Positions 1 to 4,930 of a stretch of DNA of 5,482 bases are shown piece by piece (the stretch's first letter is position 1; every line of letters begins with the position of its first letter). Made by a program: the position numbers and the translations under genes. This stretch comes from Pseudomonadota bacterium (GTDB lineage: Bacteria; Pseudomonadota; Gammaproteobacteria; Xanthomonadales; Xanthomonadaceae): NCBI GenBank assembly GCA_023457475.1, contig JAEWLO010000469.1, forward strand, positions 1-5,482. The letters run 5' to 3'. The notes under the pieces are model-generated. The model made no database searches. It was not told the DNA's origin and saw only the letters and a list, made by a program, of their open reading frames with translations.

Positions 1-1
1 G

Positions 2-715
2 TTCTATCCCACCACCCGCGGCCGCGTGTTGCCCAGCGACTGGTTCGCCGAGCTGCTGCAGGGTGCAGGCGAACGCGGTCTGCCGCAGCGGGCACGCATG
101 CTGGTGTCGGGCTACTTCGGCAGCGTCGGCAACGGTGCGGCGTTTGCCGACTGGCTCGATGTGGTGCTGCCGGCCTCGCCGCAGCTGCGCTACTGCCTGG
201 ACCCGGTGATCGGTGACACCCACACCGGCCCCTACGTGGAGCCCGGGCTGGAAACCATCTTCGCCGAGCGCCTGCTGCCGCATGCCTGGCTGGTCACCCC
301 GAACGCGTTCGAACTCAACCGCCTGACCGGACTGCCCAGCCTGGACGAGCGCGACGCCATCGCGGCCGCCCAGGTCCTGCTTCGGCGCGGCCCCGAATGG
401 GTGCTGGCGCACAGCGTGGGCGGCGAACCCGGCCAGCTGGTCACCCTGGCCGTCAGTCGCGATGCCGTGTGGCGGTGGTCCTCGCCGCACCTGCCGGTGG
501 ACGTGGCCGGCACCGGCGACGTGCTGATGTCGCTGCTGGTCGCCTTCCTGCTGCGCGGTGAAGCCTTCGAACAGGCGATCTCGCGCGCCATCGCGGGCGT
601 GCATGTCGCGCTGGAAACCACTCTCGCCAACCACCACGAAGAGTTCGACGTGCTGGCCGCCGCGCCCGCCGCGCTGGCGTTCCCTGATCGCTTCCGCGCC
701 GAGCGCGTGGCATGA
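2..715 (+). CDS. pdxY: Pyridoxal kinase, 5'-truncated by the window edge
   Basis: Partial gene of the PfkB/ribokinase-like superfamily. It is the C-terminal ~237 residues of a protein that is usually about 285-290 long, so roughly 50 N-terminal residues lie left of the window. The frame is open from base 2; the GTG at 26 is internal, because readable family sequence (FYPTTRGR) precedes it. Landmarks in order are LVSGYFGS, the DPVIGD motif near bases 200-220, TPNAFEL near 300, and the GTGDVL anion-hole motif with the likely catalytic Asp at 518-520. Pyridoxal kinases phosphorylate pyridoxal, and often pyridoxine or pyridoxamine, with ATP in the cytoplasm as part of PLP salvage. The pattern is closer to PdxY than to sugar kinases; PdxK is the main alternative. 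The stop codon overlaps the tyrA start (ATGA), which implies an operon with translational coupling. Confidence 0.88.
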   Translation, partial: FYPTTRGRVLPSDWFAELLQGAGERGLPQRARMLVSGYFGSVGNGAAFADWLDVVLPASPQLRYCLDPVIGDTHTGPYVEPGLETIFAERLLPHAWLVTPNAFELNRLTGLPSLDERDAIAAAQVLLRRGPEWVLAHSVGGEPGQLVTLAVSRDAVWRWSSPHLPVDVAGTGDVLMSLLVAFLLRGEAFEQAISRAIAGVHVALETTLANHHEEFDVLAAAPAALAFPDRFRAERVA

Positions 716-1824
716 CGGCGCGTCCCCTGATCGGCATCGTCGGCAGTGCCGGTGCCTACGGTCGCTGGTTGCAGCGGTTCTTCGAGCAGCGCATGGGGCT
801 GGAGGTCATTGGCCACGATCCAGCCGATCCTGCCTCGCACTCGCCCGAAGAACTGCTGGAGCGTGCCGAGGTGCTGATCTTCTCGGCACCCATCCGTCAT
901 ACCCCGGCACTGGTCGCGCAATACGTCGCGCAATCTGCCGGGCGGGAGGCCGGCCGGCTGTGGTTGGACGTGACGTCGGTGAAAAGCGCGCCGGTCTCGG
1001 CCATGCTGACCTCGCAGGCCGACGTGGTCGGCCTGCACCCGATGACCGCACCGCCCAAGGCCCCCACGCTGAAGGGCAGGGTGATGGTCGTCTGCCAGGC
1101 ACGGGTGACCGCATGGCAGCCGTGGCTGGATGAGCTGTGCGCGGCGCTCGAAGCCGAATGCGTCCAGGCTACGCCGGCACATCACGACCAGGTGATGGCG
1201 CTGGTGCAGGCCATGGTGCATGCCACCCACCTGGCCCAGGCCGGCGTGCTGCGCGAGTACGCGCCGCTGCTGGGCGCGCTGCCCGCGCTGCTGCCGTACC
1301 GCTCGGCGTCGTTCGAACTGGATACCGCGATCATCGCGCGCATCCTCTCGATGAACCCGGCCATCTACGAAGACATCCAGTTCGGCAATCCGCACGTGGC
1401 CCCCATGCTGGAGCGGTTGCTGAACCAGCTCAAGCAGCTGCAGCAGCAGGTGCTGCAGGGCGATGACGCCGCCCGCGCCGACTTCCGCCAGCAGCTGCTG
1501 CAGGTGAACCGCGAACACCAGGGCGAACAGCAGTTGACCGAGGGCAACTACACCTTCGAGCGTGTCGGCTATCTGTTGGCCGACCTTACCGAACGCAACG
1601 CCATCAGCGTGCACCTGCCGGAAGATCGGCCGGGGTCACTGCGCGAACTGCTGCATGTGTTCGAGCGCCACGGTGTCAGCCTGGCGTCGATCCACTCCTC
1701 GCGCACGCCGGGCGGGGAAGTGCATTTCCGGATGGGATTCGTGCCGGGCAGCGACGCGCAGGCGATGCAACGGGCGGCCGATGAAATTGATGCCAGCGGT
1801 ATCGGACGCGTGCTGGTGCGATGA
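712..1824 (+). CDS. tyrA: Prephenate dehydrogenase with C-terminal ACT domain
   Basis: The 370-residue enzyme oxidatively decarboxylates prephenate to 4-hydroxyphenylpyruvate in cytoplasmic tyrosine synthesis. A Rossmann fold starts at once with a glycine-rich turn VGSAGAYGR (10-18); Asp36 at the end of the second strand suggests NAD+ preference. DVTSVK (86-91) and GLHPM (107-111, His109 the likely catalytic His) match E. coli T-protein DLASVK and GLHPM. The helical dimerisation domain runs about 155-290. Arg210 (IIAR) aligns, from my recollection of the E. coli protein, with the prephenate-binding Arg294. Residues 297-370 form an ACT domain (PEDRPGSLRELL, then GVSLASIHSSR), a likely amino-acid-sensing regulatory module. 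There is no N-terminal chorismate mutase domain, unlike enteric TyrA. The ATG at 712 overlaps the pdxY stop; no strong Shine-Dalgarno is visible, so coupled translation is likely. Confidence 0.93.
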   Translation: MTARPLIGIVGSAGAYGRWLQRFFEQRMGLEVIGHDPADPASHSPEELLERAEVLIFSAPIRHTPALVAQYVAQSAGREAGRLWLDVTSVKSAPVSAMLTSQADVVGLHPMTAPPKAPTLKGRVMVVCQARVTAWQPWLDELCAALEAECVQATPAHHDQVMALVQAMVHATHLAQAGVLREYAPLLGALPALLPYRSASFELDTAIIARILSMNPAIYEDIQFGNPHVAPMLERLLNQLKQLQQQVLQGDDAARADFRQQLLQVNREHQGEQQLTEGNYTFERVGYLLADLTERNAISVHLPEDRPGSLRELLHVFERHGVSLASIHSSRTPGGEVHFRMGFVPGSDAQAMQRAADEIDASGIGRVLVR

Positions 1825-1851
1825 TTCATCCACAGGCCGTGTGGATGAATC
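1823..1851. repeat. Perfect 12-bp inverted repeat on the tyrA stop codon
   Basis: The arms GATTCATCCACA (1823-1834) and TGTGGATGAATC (1840-1851) are perfectly complementary around a 5-nt loop GGCCG. The left arm includes the last two bases of the tyrA TGA. As RNA this is a stable hairpin at the very end of the message. No T-run follows (CGCGCACAAAG), so it is not a textbook intrinsic terminator; it may protect the 3' end or be a dispersed palindromic repeat. Each arm also contains a one-mismatch DnaA-box word. Confidence 0.75.
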
Positions 1852-1862
1852 GCGCACAAAGG

Positions 1863-1871
1863 TGTGGATAA
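1863..1871 (-). promoter_or_regulatory. Consensus DnaA-box word, TTATCCACA
   Basis: TGTGGATAA on the + strand is the exact complement of the E. coli DnaA-box consensus TTATCCACA. Two one-mismatch versions, TCATCCACA (1826-1834, +) and TGTGGATGA (1840-1848, - orientation), lie just upstream as the arms of the palindrome, giving three DnaA-box-like words within 46 bp. The sequence match is direct. DnaA binding is inference, and no replication gene or AT-rich unwinding region is present, so this is not an origin. Confidence 0.35.
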
Positions 1872-1881
1872 CGTCATTCAG

Positions 1882-1898
1882 GCCTTGCGCCGCAAGGC
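1882..1898. repeat. Small 7-bp hairpin downstream of tyrA
   Basis: GCCTTGC (1882-1888) and GCAAGGC (1892-1898) pair around a GCC loop. It lies between the DnaA-box-like word and the GTAG repeat. The following bases (TGTCAAGATGG) are not a T-run, so a terminator role is only possible, not shown. Confidence 0.5.
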
Positions 1899-1929
1899 TG
1901 TCAAGATGGATGGCGAATAATTGACCAGC

Positions 1930-1952
1930 AGCGACGCAGGGCGTCGCTCTAC
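1930..1952 (-). repeat. GTAG-headed REP stem-loop (SMAG-like)
   Basis: Read on the - strand, this is a GTAG tetranucleotide (1952-1949) followed at once by a perfect 8-bp stem, AGCGACGC, with a CCT loop and GCGTCGCT (arms 1941-1948 and 1930-1937). A GTAG head plus a short GC-rich hairpin is the known architecture of the SMAG (Stenotrophomonas GTAG) REP family, which is spread by RAYT transposases acting in trans. No RAYT gene is in the window. Family assignment rests on architecture alone. Confidence 0.7.
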
Positions 1953-1982
1953 GATGGTGGGTTGGGGGCCATGGGAAATGCA

Positions 1983-1999
1983 GACACGCATGGCGTGTC
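1983..1999. repeat. 7-bp hairpin GACACGC / GCGTGTC
   Basis: GACACGC (1983-1989) and GCGTGTC (1993-1999) are perfectly complementary around an ATG loop. It stands between the GTAG repeat and the larger composite palindromic element, and may be part of the same dispersed repeat unit. Confidence 0.5.
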
Positions 2000-2035
2000 C
2001 GTACGCGGAAGGGTGCCGTTGATTGCCCGTGGCCA

Positions 2036-2061
2036 CCGACCACCTGTCGAAGGTGGGTCGG
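2036..2061. repeat. 10-bp stem with one bulge
   Basis: CCGACCACCT (2036-2045) pairs with AGGTG-G-GTCGG (2051-2061) around the loop GTCGA; G2056 is unpaired. The right arm overlaps the left terminal arm of the composite element at 2052-2235, so the two foldings compete. Confidence 0.55.
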
Positions 2062-2235
2062 GGCGGGTTCGCGGGGGTGTCAAAAACATGGATGTTTTTG
2101 ACAAGCCCCCATGGGTGAAGGCGCACGGCTTGCGAGGCACAGCCTCGCGTGCGACTGAACGCCCAATCGCTGGCGATTAGGCCGGGGCCCGGAGGGCGGT
2201 TCACGGCGTCCCCCGCGAACCCGCACCGTCCCGCC
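2052..2235. repeat. Composite palindromic element with inverted ends
   Basis: A 184-bp block bounded by inverted arms. Bases 2063-2077 and 2210-2224 are a perfect 15-bp inverted repeat (GCGGGTTCGCGGGGG). Extending outward to 2052 and 2235 keeps 23 of 26 positions paired. Inside lie a perfect 12-bp hairpin (2078-2103), the palindrome CCCATGGG (2108-2115), a 7-bp hairpin (2132-2148) with an outer 5-bp stem (2122-2126 with 2149-2153), and a 6-bp inverted repeat AATCGC/GCGATT (2165-2178). The word CATGGATG (2087-2094) recurs with one change as CATGGGTG (2110-2117). No open reading frame in it looks real. It could be a MITE-like or REP-derived dispersed repeat or a structured RNA; with one copy visible I cannot decide. 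Confidence 0.6.
2078..2103. repeat. AT-rich perfect 12-bp palindrome
   Basis: TGTCAAAAACAT (2078-2089) and ATGTTTTTGACA (2092-2103) are perfect complements separated only by GG. The site is about 31% GC in a region near 67% GC and reads almost identically on both strands. It could be a bidirectional RNA hairpin or a binding site for a dimeric protein. It is not a standard terminator, since its T-tract is inside the stem rather than after it. Confidence 0.6.
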
Positions 2236-2249
2236 AAACCAGACAAACG

Positions 2250-2272
2250 TTGCGAAACGGCTGTTCGCGCAA
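2250..2272 (-). terminator. Possible weak terminator after the 61-residue CDS
   Basis: Just past the stop of the small - strand gene, TTGCGCGAA and TTCGCAA pair with a two-base bulge around a 7-nt loop. On the - strand the stem is followed by CGTTTGTCTGGTTT, which is only loosely T-rich. This is a weak candidate; the repeat element beyond it may end transcription instead. Confidence 0.25.
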
Positions 2273-2275
2273 ACC

Positions 2276-2461
2276 TCAACCAACACGCAACGTCAATGAA
2301 CCATCCTGCGTACGGAACGCGTTGCCCTCGCGTACCAGATGCTCGCCAGACTGAAGCTCGTAGCGCTTCTCGGCCGGATCGGACGTGTCTTCCGCAACAA
2401 ACTCCAGAATGATGTGACTTTCACCATTCGCATCGGTGGCGGGGAACTGACGGAATGACAT
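2276..2461 (-). CDS. Small hypothetical protein, 61 residues
   Basis: I do not recognise a named family. The start is supported by a good Shine-Dalgarno, TGGAGG (complement of 2468-2473), six bases before the ATG at 2461. The protein is soluble and acidic-looking, without a signal peptide or membrane segment. Its pattern suggests short beta strands: an N-terminal SFRQF, a HIILEFVA strand near residues 16-23, a YELQSGEHL turn, then AFRTQDGSLTLRV at the C terminus. GC is about 57%, roughly ten points below the neighbours. It lies 66 bp downstream of the ABC exporter gene on the same strand and may be its last operon partner. The ribosome binding site and protein-like composition argue that it is real; function is unknown. 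Confidence 0.68.
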   Translation of the reverse strand: MSFRQFPATDANGESHIILEFVAEDTSDPAEKRYELQSGEHLVREGNAFRTQDGSLTLRVG

Positions 2462-2467
2462 GCACGG

Positions 2468-2473
2468 CCTCCA
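2468..2473 (-). promoter_or_regulatory. Shine-Dalgarno TGGAGG for the small CDS
   Basis: TGGAGG on the - strand with a 6-base spacer to the ATG at 2461. It is the clearest ribosome binding site of the - strand genes here and fixes the start of the 61-residue protein. Confidence 0.65.
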
Positions 2474-2476
2474 GCA

Positions 2477-2508
2477 GCGGTCTCATGGGAATGTCACCAT
2501 GCGACCGC
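2477..2508 (-). repeat. Hairpin between exporter gene and small CDS
   Basis: GCGGTCTCATGG (2477-2488) and CCATGCGACCGC (2497-2508) pair at 11 of 12 positions around an 8-nt loop. On the - strand it lies after the exporter stop and ends three bases before the small gene's Shine-Dalgarno. No T-run follows, so it is more likely an intercistronic stabiliser or leader structure than an intrinsic terminator. Confidence 0.5.
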
Positions 2509-2527
2509 CCCTGTTACCGCCGCGTCA

Positions 2528-4294
2528 TCAATCAATGAACTGGAGCCTCGCCAGTTCAGCGTACAGACCGCCTTCTGCCAGCAGCTCCGAATGGGTGCCC
2601 TGCGCGACGATCCGGCCGTGGTCCATCACCACGATCCGGTCCGCCTTCAGCACCGTCGCCAGCCGGTGCGCGATCACCAGCGTGGTGCGCCCGGCCATCA
2701 GCCGCTCCAGCGCCTGCTGCACCGCGCGCTCGCTCTGCGCGTCCAGCGCACTGGTGGCCTCGTCGAGCAGCAGGATCGGGGCATCCTTCAGCAGCGCCCG
2801 TGCGATCGCGATGCGTTGCTGCTGACCGCCTGACAGGCGCGCGCCGCGCTCGCCCAGTTCGCTCAGGTAGCCGTCCGGCAGCGCCTGCAGAAAGTCGTCG
2901 GCCTCGGCTGCTTCGGCGGCGCGCTGCACCTCCTCATCGCTGGCCTCCAGCCGGCCGTAGCGGATGTTCTCCAGCGCGGTGCTGGCGAACAGCGTCGGCT
3001 GCTGCGGCACCAGAGCCATCTGTGCGCGCAGCTGCGCCGGGTCGAGCTGGCGCACGTCCAGCCCGTCCACCTGCACCTCGCCCGACGCCGGGTCGTGGAA
3101 ACGCAGCAGCATCGACAAGACCGTGCTCTTGCCGGCACCGGAGGGGCCGACCAGGGCCACGGTTTCGCCCGGACGCACATGCAGATCGAAATGGTCAAGC
3201 GCGGCCGTGTCCGGGCGCTGCGGATAATGGAACACCACGTCGTTGAAGCGGATCTCGCCGCGCAGCGGCTGCGGCAGCGCCGCCGGCTGGGCCGGGGGCG
3301 TGATCTCGATGTCTTCCTGCAGCAGCTCGGCGATCCGGCCCATGCCGCCCGACGCACGCTGCAGCTCGTTCCACACTTCCGCCAGCGCGCCGACTGAACC
3401 ACCGCCGATCATCGCGTACAGCACGAACTGGCCAAGGGTGCCGGCGCTCATGCGGCCGTCGATCACGTCGTGCGCTCCCAGCCAGAGCACGCCCACGATC
3501 GCCCCGAACACCAGCACGATGGCAGTCGCGGTGACGGCGGACTGCGCGCTGATGCGCCGGCGTGCGGCCTTGATCGATTCGCTCAAGGCCGCGTTGAAGC
3601 GACCGCGCTCGTAGGGTTCGCGGGCGTGCGCCTGCACAGTGCGCACCGCGCCCAGGGTTTCGGCGGCCAGGCTGTTGGCATCCGCGACGCGGTCCTGGCT
3701 CGCGCGCGATATGCCGCGCAGGCGGCGTGCGCCGAGGGTGATCGGGAGGATGGCAAGGGGAATGCCGATCAGCGACCAGGCCGCCAGCCGCGGGCTGGTG
3801 ACGAACAGCATCAGCAGGCTGCCGATCACGGTCACGCTGCTACGCAGCGCCACCGACATGGTGGAGCCGATCACGCTGCGCAGCAGCTCGCTGTCGGCGG
3901 TGAGGCGGGAGACCAGTTCGCCGCTGCGGCTGCGGTCGTGGAAGCCGGCACCCAGGGTGATCAGGTGGGCATAGAGCTGGCTGCGCAGGTCGGCCACCAC
4001 CTTTTCACCGAGCAGCGACACGAAGAAGAAGCGGGCCGCCGTGGCGAGTGCCAACACCACCGCAACCGCGAACAGCAGCGCGAACGCCCGGTTGATGTTG
4101 CCGCTGTCGGTGAAGCCATGGTCGATCATCTGCTTCACGGCGGGGGGCAGGCTCAGTGTGGCCGCCGAAGAGATCGCCAGCGCCACCAGCCACGCCGAGA
4201 ACAGGCCCAGGTGGCGGCGTACGAACGGCCACAGCGTGCCGAGGCTGCCGAGTCGGCGAAGGGGCGGGGCGGGAGCAGCGGGTGTTTCAGTCAT
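2528..4294 (-). CDS. ABC exporter half-transporter (MsbA-related permease/ATPase)
   Basis: The 588-residue inner-membrane exporter has a fused transmembrane and nucleotide-binding domain, the usual length for a homodimeric B-subfamily half-transporter. After a Pro/Ala-rich N terminus, six membrane segments are expected near 30-50, 70-92, 143-166, 170-190, 253-275 and 284-305. The ATPase domain is complete: A-loop Tyr357, Walker A GPSGAGKST (383-391), Q-loop at 431-432, signature LSGGQ (487-491), Walker B ILLLDE (507-512), D-loop SALD (515-518) and H-loop His543. It therefore looks catalytically intact. It resembles the MsbA-related family (TIGR02204 type, from memory) more than true lipid A flippase MsbA, and there is no lpxK neighbour. 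Substrate is unknown; lipid or drug export is plausible. The start overlaps the yigZ stop by 8 bases and has no strong Shine-Dalgarno, suggesting coupled translation. Confidence 0.9.
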   Translation of the reverse strand: MTETPAAPAPPLRRLGSLGTLWPFVRRHLGLFSAWLVALAISSAATLSLPPAVKQMIDHGFTDSGNINRAFALLFAVAVVLALATAARFFFVSLLGEKVVADLRSQLYAHLITLGAGFHDRSRSGELVSRLTADSELLRSVIGSTMSVALRSSVTVIGSLLMLFVTSPRLAAWSLIGIPLAILPITLGARRLRGISRASQDRVADANSLAAETLGAVRTVQAHAREPYERGRFNAALSESIKAARRRISAQSAVTATAIVLVFGAIVGVLWLGAHDVIDGRMSAGTLGQFVLYAMIGGGSVGALAEVWNELQRASGGMGRIAELLQEDIEITPPAQPAALPQPLRGEIRFNDVVFHYPQRPDTAALDHFDLHVRPGETVALVGPSGAGKSTVLSMLLRFHDPASGEVQVDGLDVRQLDPAQLRAQMALVPQQPTLFASTALENIRYGRLEASDEEVQRAAEAAEADDFLQALPDGYLSELGERGARLSGGQQQRIAIARALLKDAPILLLDEATSALDAQSERAVQQALERLMAGRTTLVIAHRLATVLKADRIVVMDHGRIVAQGTHSELLAEGGLYAELARLQFID

Positions 4295-4904
4295 GAGCGG
4301 TACCGGCAGCGGTGCGCGAATGGATACGGATACGGTTACGGGTGGCGTCGCGGAGGCGCGTTTTCAACGGTTCGACCTGGTCTGCGGGCAACCGCACCTG
4401 TACATCCACCCCCGCAGCGGTGAACGCTTCTCCGAGCTTTTCGGCCGCATGTGCGGCCAGCCCAGCGTGCAGCGGGCCAAGGTCCTCGAACGCGGCGTGG
4501 AGGTCCAGTTCCGCCAGGGCCACCAGCGGCAGGCGCGGCGCGGTGCGCAGGCACTCGGCCGCCGTGCCGCCATAGGCGCGCACCAGGCCGCCGGCTCCCA
4601 GCTTGATGCCGCCATACCAGCGGATCACCACCACCATCACCCGATCAAAGCCCTGGCCGTCGATCGCGGCAAGAATCGGGCGGCCGGCCGTACCGGCGGG
4701 TTCGCCATCGTCGCTGGAGCGGTAGTCCTGGCCGTGCCGGTAAGCCCAGCAGTTGTGGGTCGCATCCGGCACCGCCACCTGCTGCAGGAACGCCAGCGCG
4801 TCTGCCGCCGCGTCGATCGGCGCGGCATGCGCGATGAAGCGGCTGTGCTTGATCTCAAGGCTGTGGCTGACAGGGTGGGCGAGCGTATCGGGCATTGTTC
4901 CCAT
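4287..4904 (-). CDS. yigZ: YigZ / IMPACT family protein
   Basis: A 205-residue protein of the UPF0029/IMPACT family, matching the usual bacterial length of about 200. The N-terminal IMPACT domain covers about 17-123, with SRFIA (21-25), DATHNCWAYR (47-56), SSDDGEPAGTAGRPIL (63-78) and the hallmark YGGIKLGAGGLVRAYGG (97-113). A C-terminal ferredoxin-like DUF1949 domain spans about 137-192. The family is conserved but its bacterial role is unsettled; links to translation or RNA binding come from the fold and from eukaryotic IMPACT, a GCN2 regulator. Two starts are possible: ATG at 4904, or ATG at 4895 giving 202 residues. Neither has a strong ribosome binding site. It begins 26 bp after the upstream stop and overlaps the exporter gene downstream. 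Confidence 0.92.
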   Translation of the reverse strand: MGTMPDTLAHPVSHSLEIKHSRFIAHAAPIDAAADALAFLQQVAVPDATHNCWAYRHGQDYRSSDDGEPAGTAGRPILAAIDGQGFDRVMVVVIRWYGGIKLGAGGLVRAYGGTAAECLRTAPRLPLVALAELDLHAAFEDLGPLHAGLAAHAAEKLGEAFTAAGVDVQVRLPADQVEPLKTRLRDATRNRIRIHSRTAAGTAHD

Positions 4905-4908
4905 TCTA
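4903..4908 (-). promoter_or_regulatory. Possible -10 element TAGAAT at the yigZ start
   Basis: TAGAAT on the - strand matches TATAAT at five of six positions and overlaps the first yigZ ATG. A convincing -35 is absent (CTGAAC is the nearest, with a 20-base spacer). If used, transcription would begin inside the annotated start and favour the downstream ATG at 4895. Weak evidence. Confidence 0.2.
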
Positions 4909-4930
4909 GTGGGAAGCCCGGTGGCGGGGT

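Noticed and set aside
232..1614. A long 460-codon - strand open frame across pdxY and tyrA
   Set aside because: It is antisense to two well-supported genes; its His/Arg/Gln-rich translation is the usual product of reading high-GC coding DNA backwards.
1823..1871. A replication origin based on the DnaA-box-like words
   Set aside because: Only three words, no AT-rich unwinding region and no dnaA, dnaN, rep or par gene nearby.
1864..1920. Short GTG frame reading VDNVIQALRRKAVKMDGE
   Set aside because: It has only 18 codons, no Shine-Dalgarno and overlaps a DnaA-box-like word and a hairpin; it could be a gene remnant but nothing shows it.
1921..1926. TTGACC as a possible -35 promoter element
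   Set aside because: No -10-like sequence occurs at 16-18 bp downstream, and there is no + strand gene to serve.
1962..2180. 72-codon + strand frame in the spacer
   Set aside because: It runs through several hairpins of the palindromic element and has no ribosome binding site or protein-like pattern.
1878..2279. 133-codon - strand frame in the spacer
   Set aside because: It spans the GTAG repeat and the composite palindrome, so its translation reflects repeat sequence rather than a conserved protein.
1998..2316. TCCGTACGC and GCGTACGGA, a 9-bp inverted pair
   Set aside because: The match is built on the palindromic core GTAC, is about 300 bp apart and one copy lies in the small CDS; likely chance.
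3470..4423. A 317-codon + strand open frame across the exporter and yigZ ends
   Set aside because: It is antisense to intact ABC exporter and YigZ motifs, has low-complexity Gln/Arg/Ala composition and no family features.
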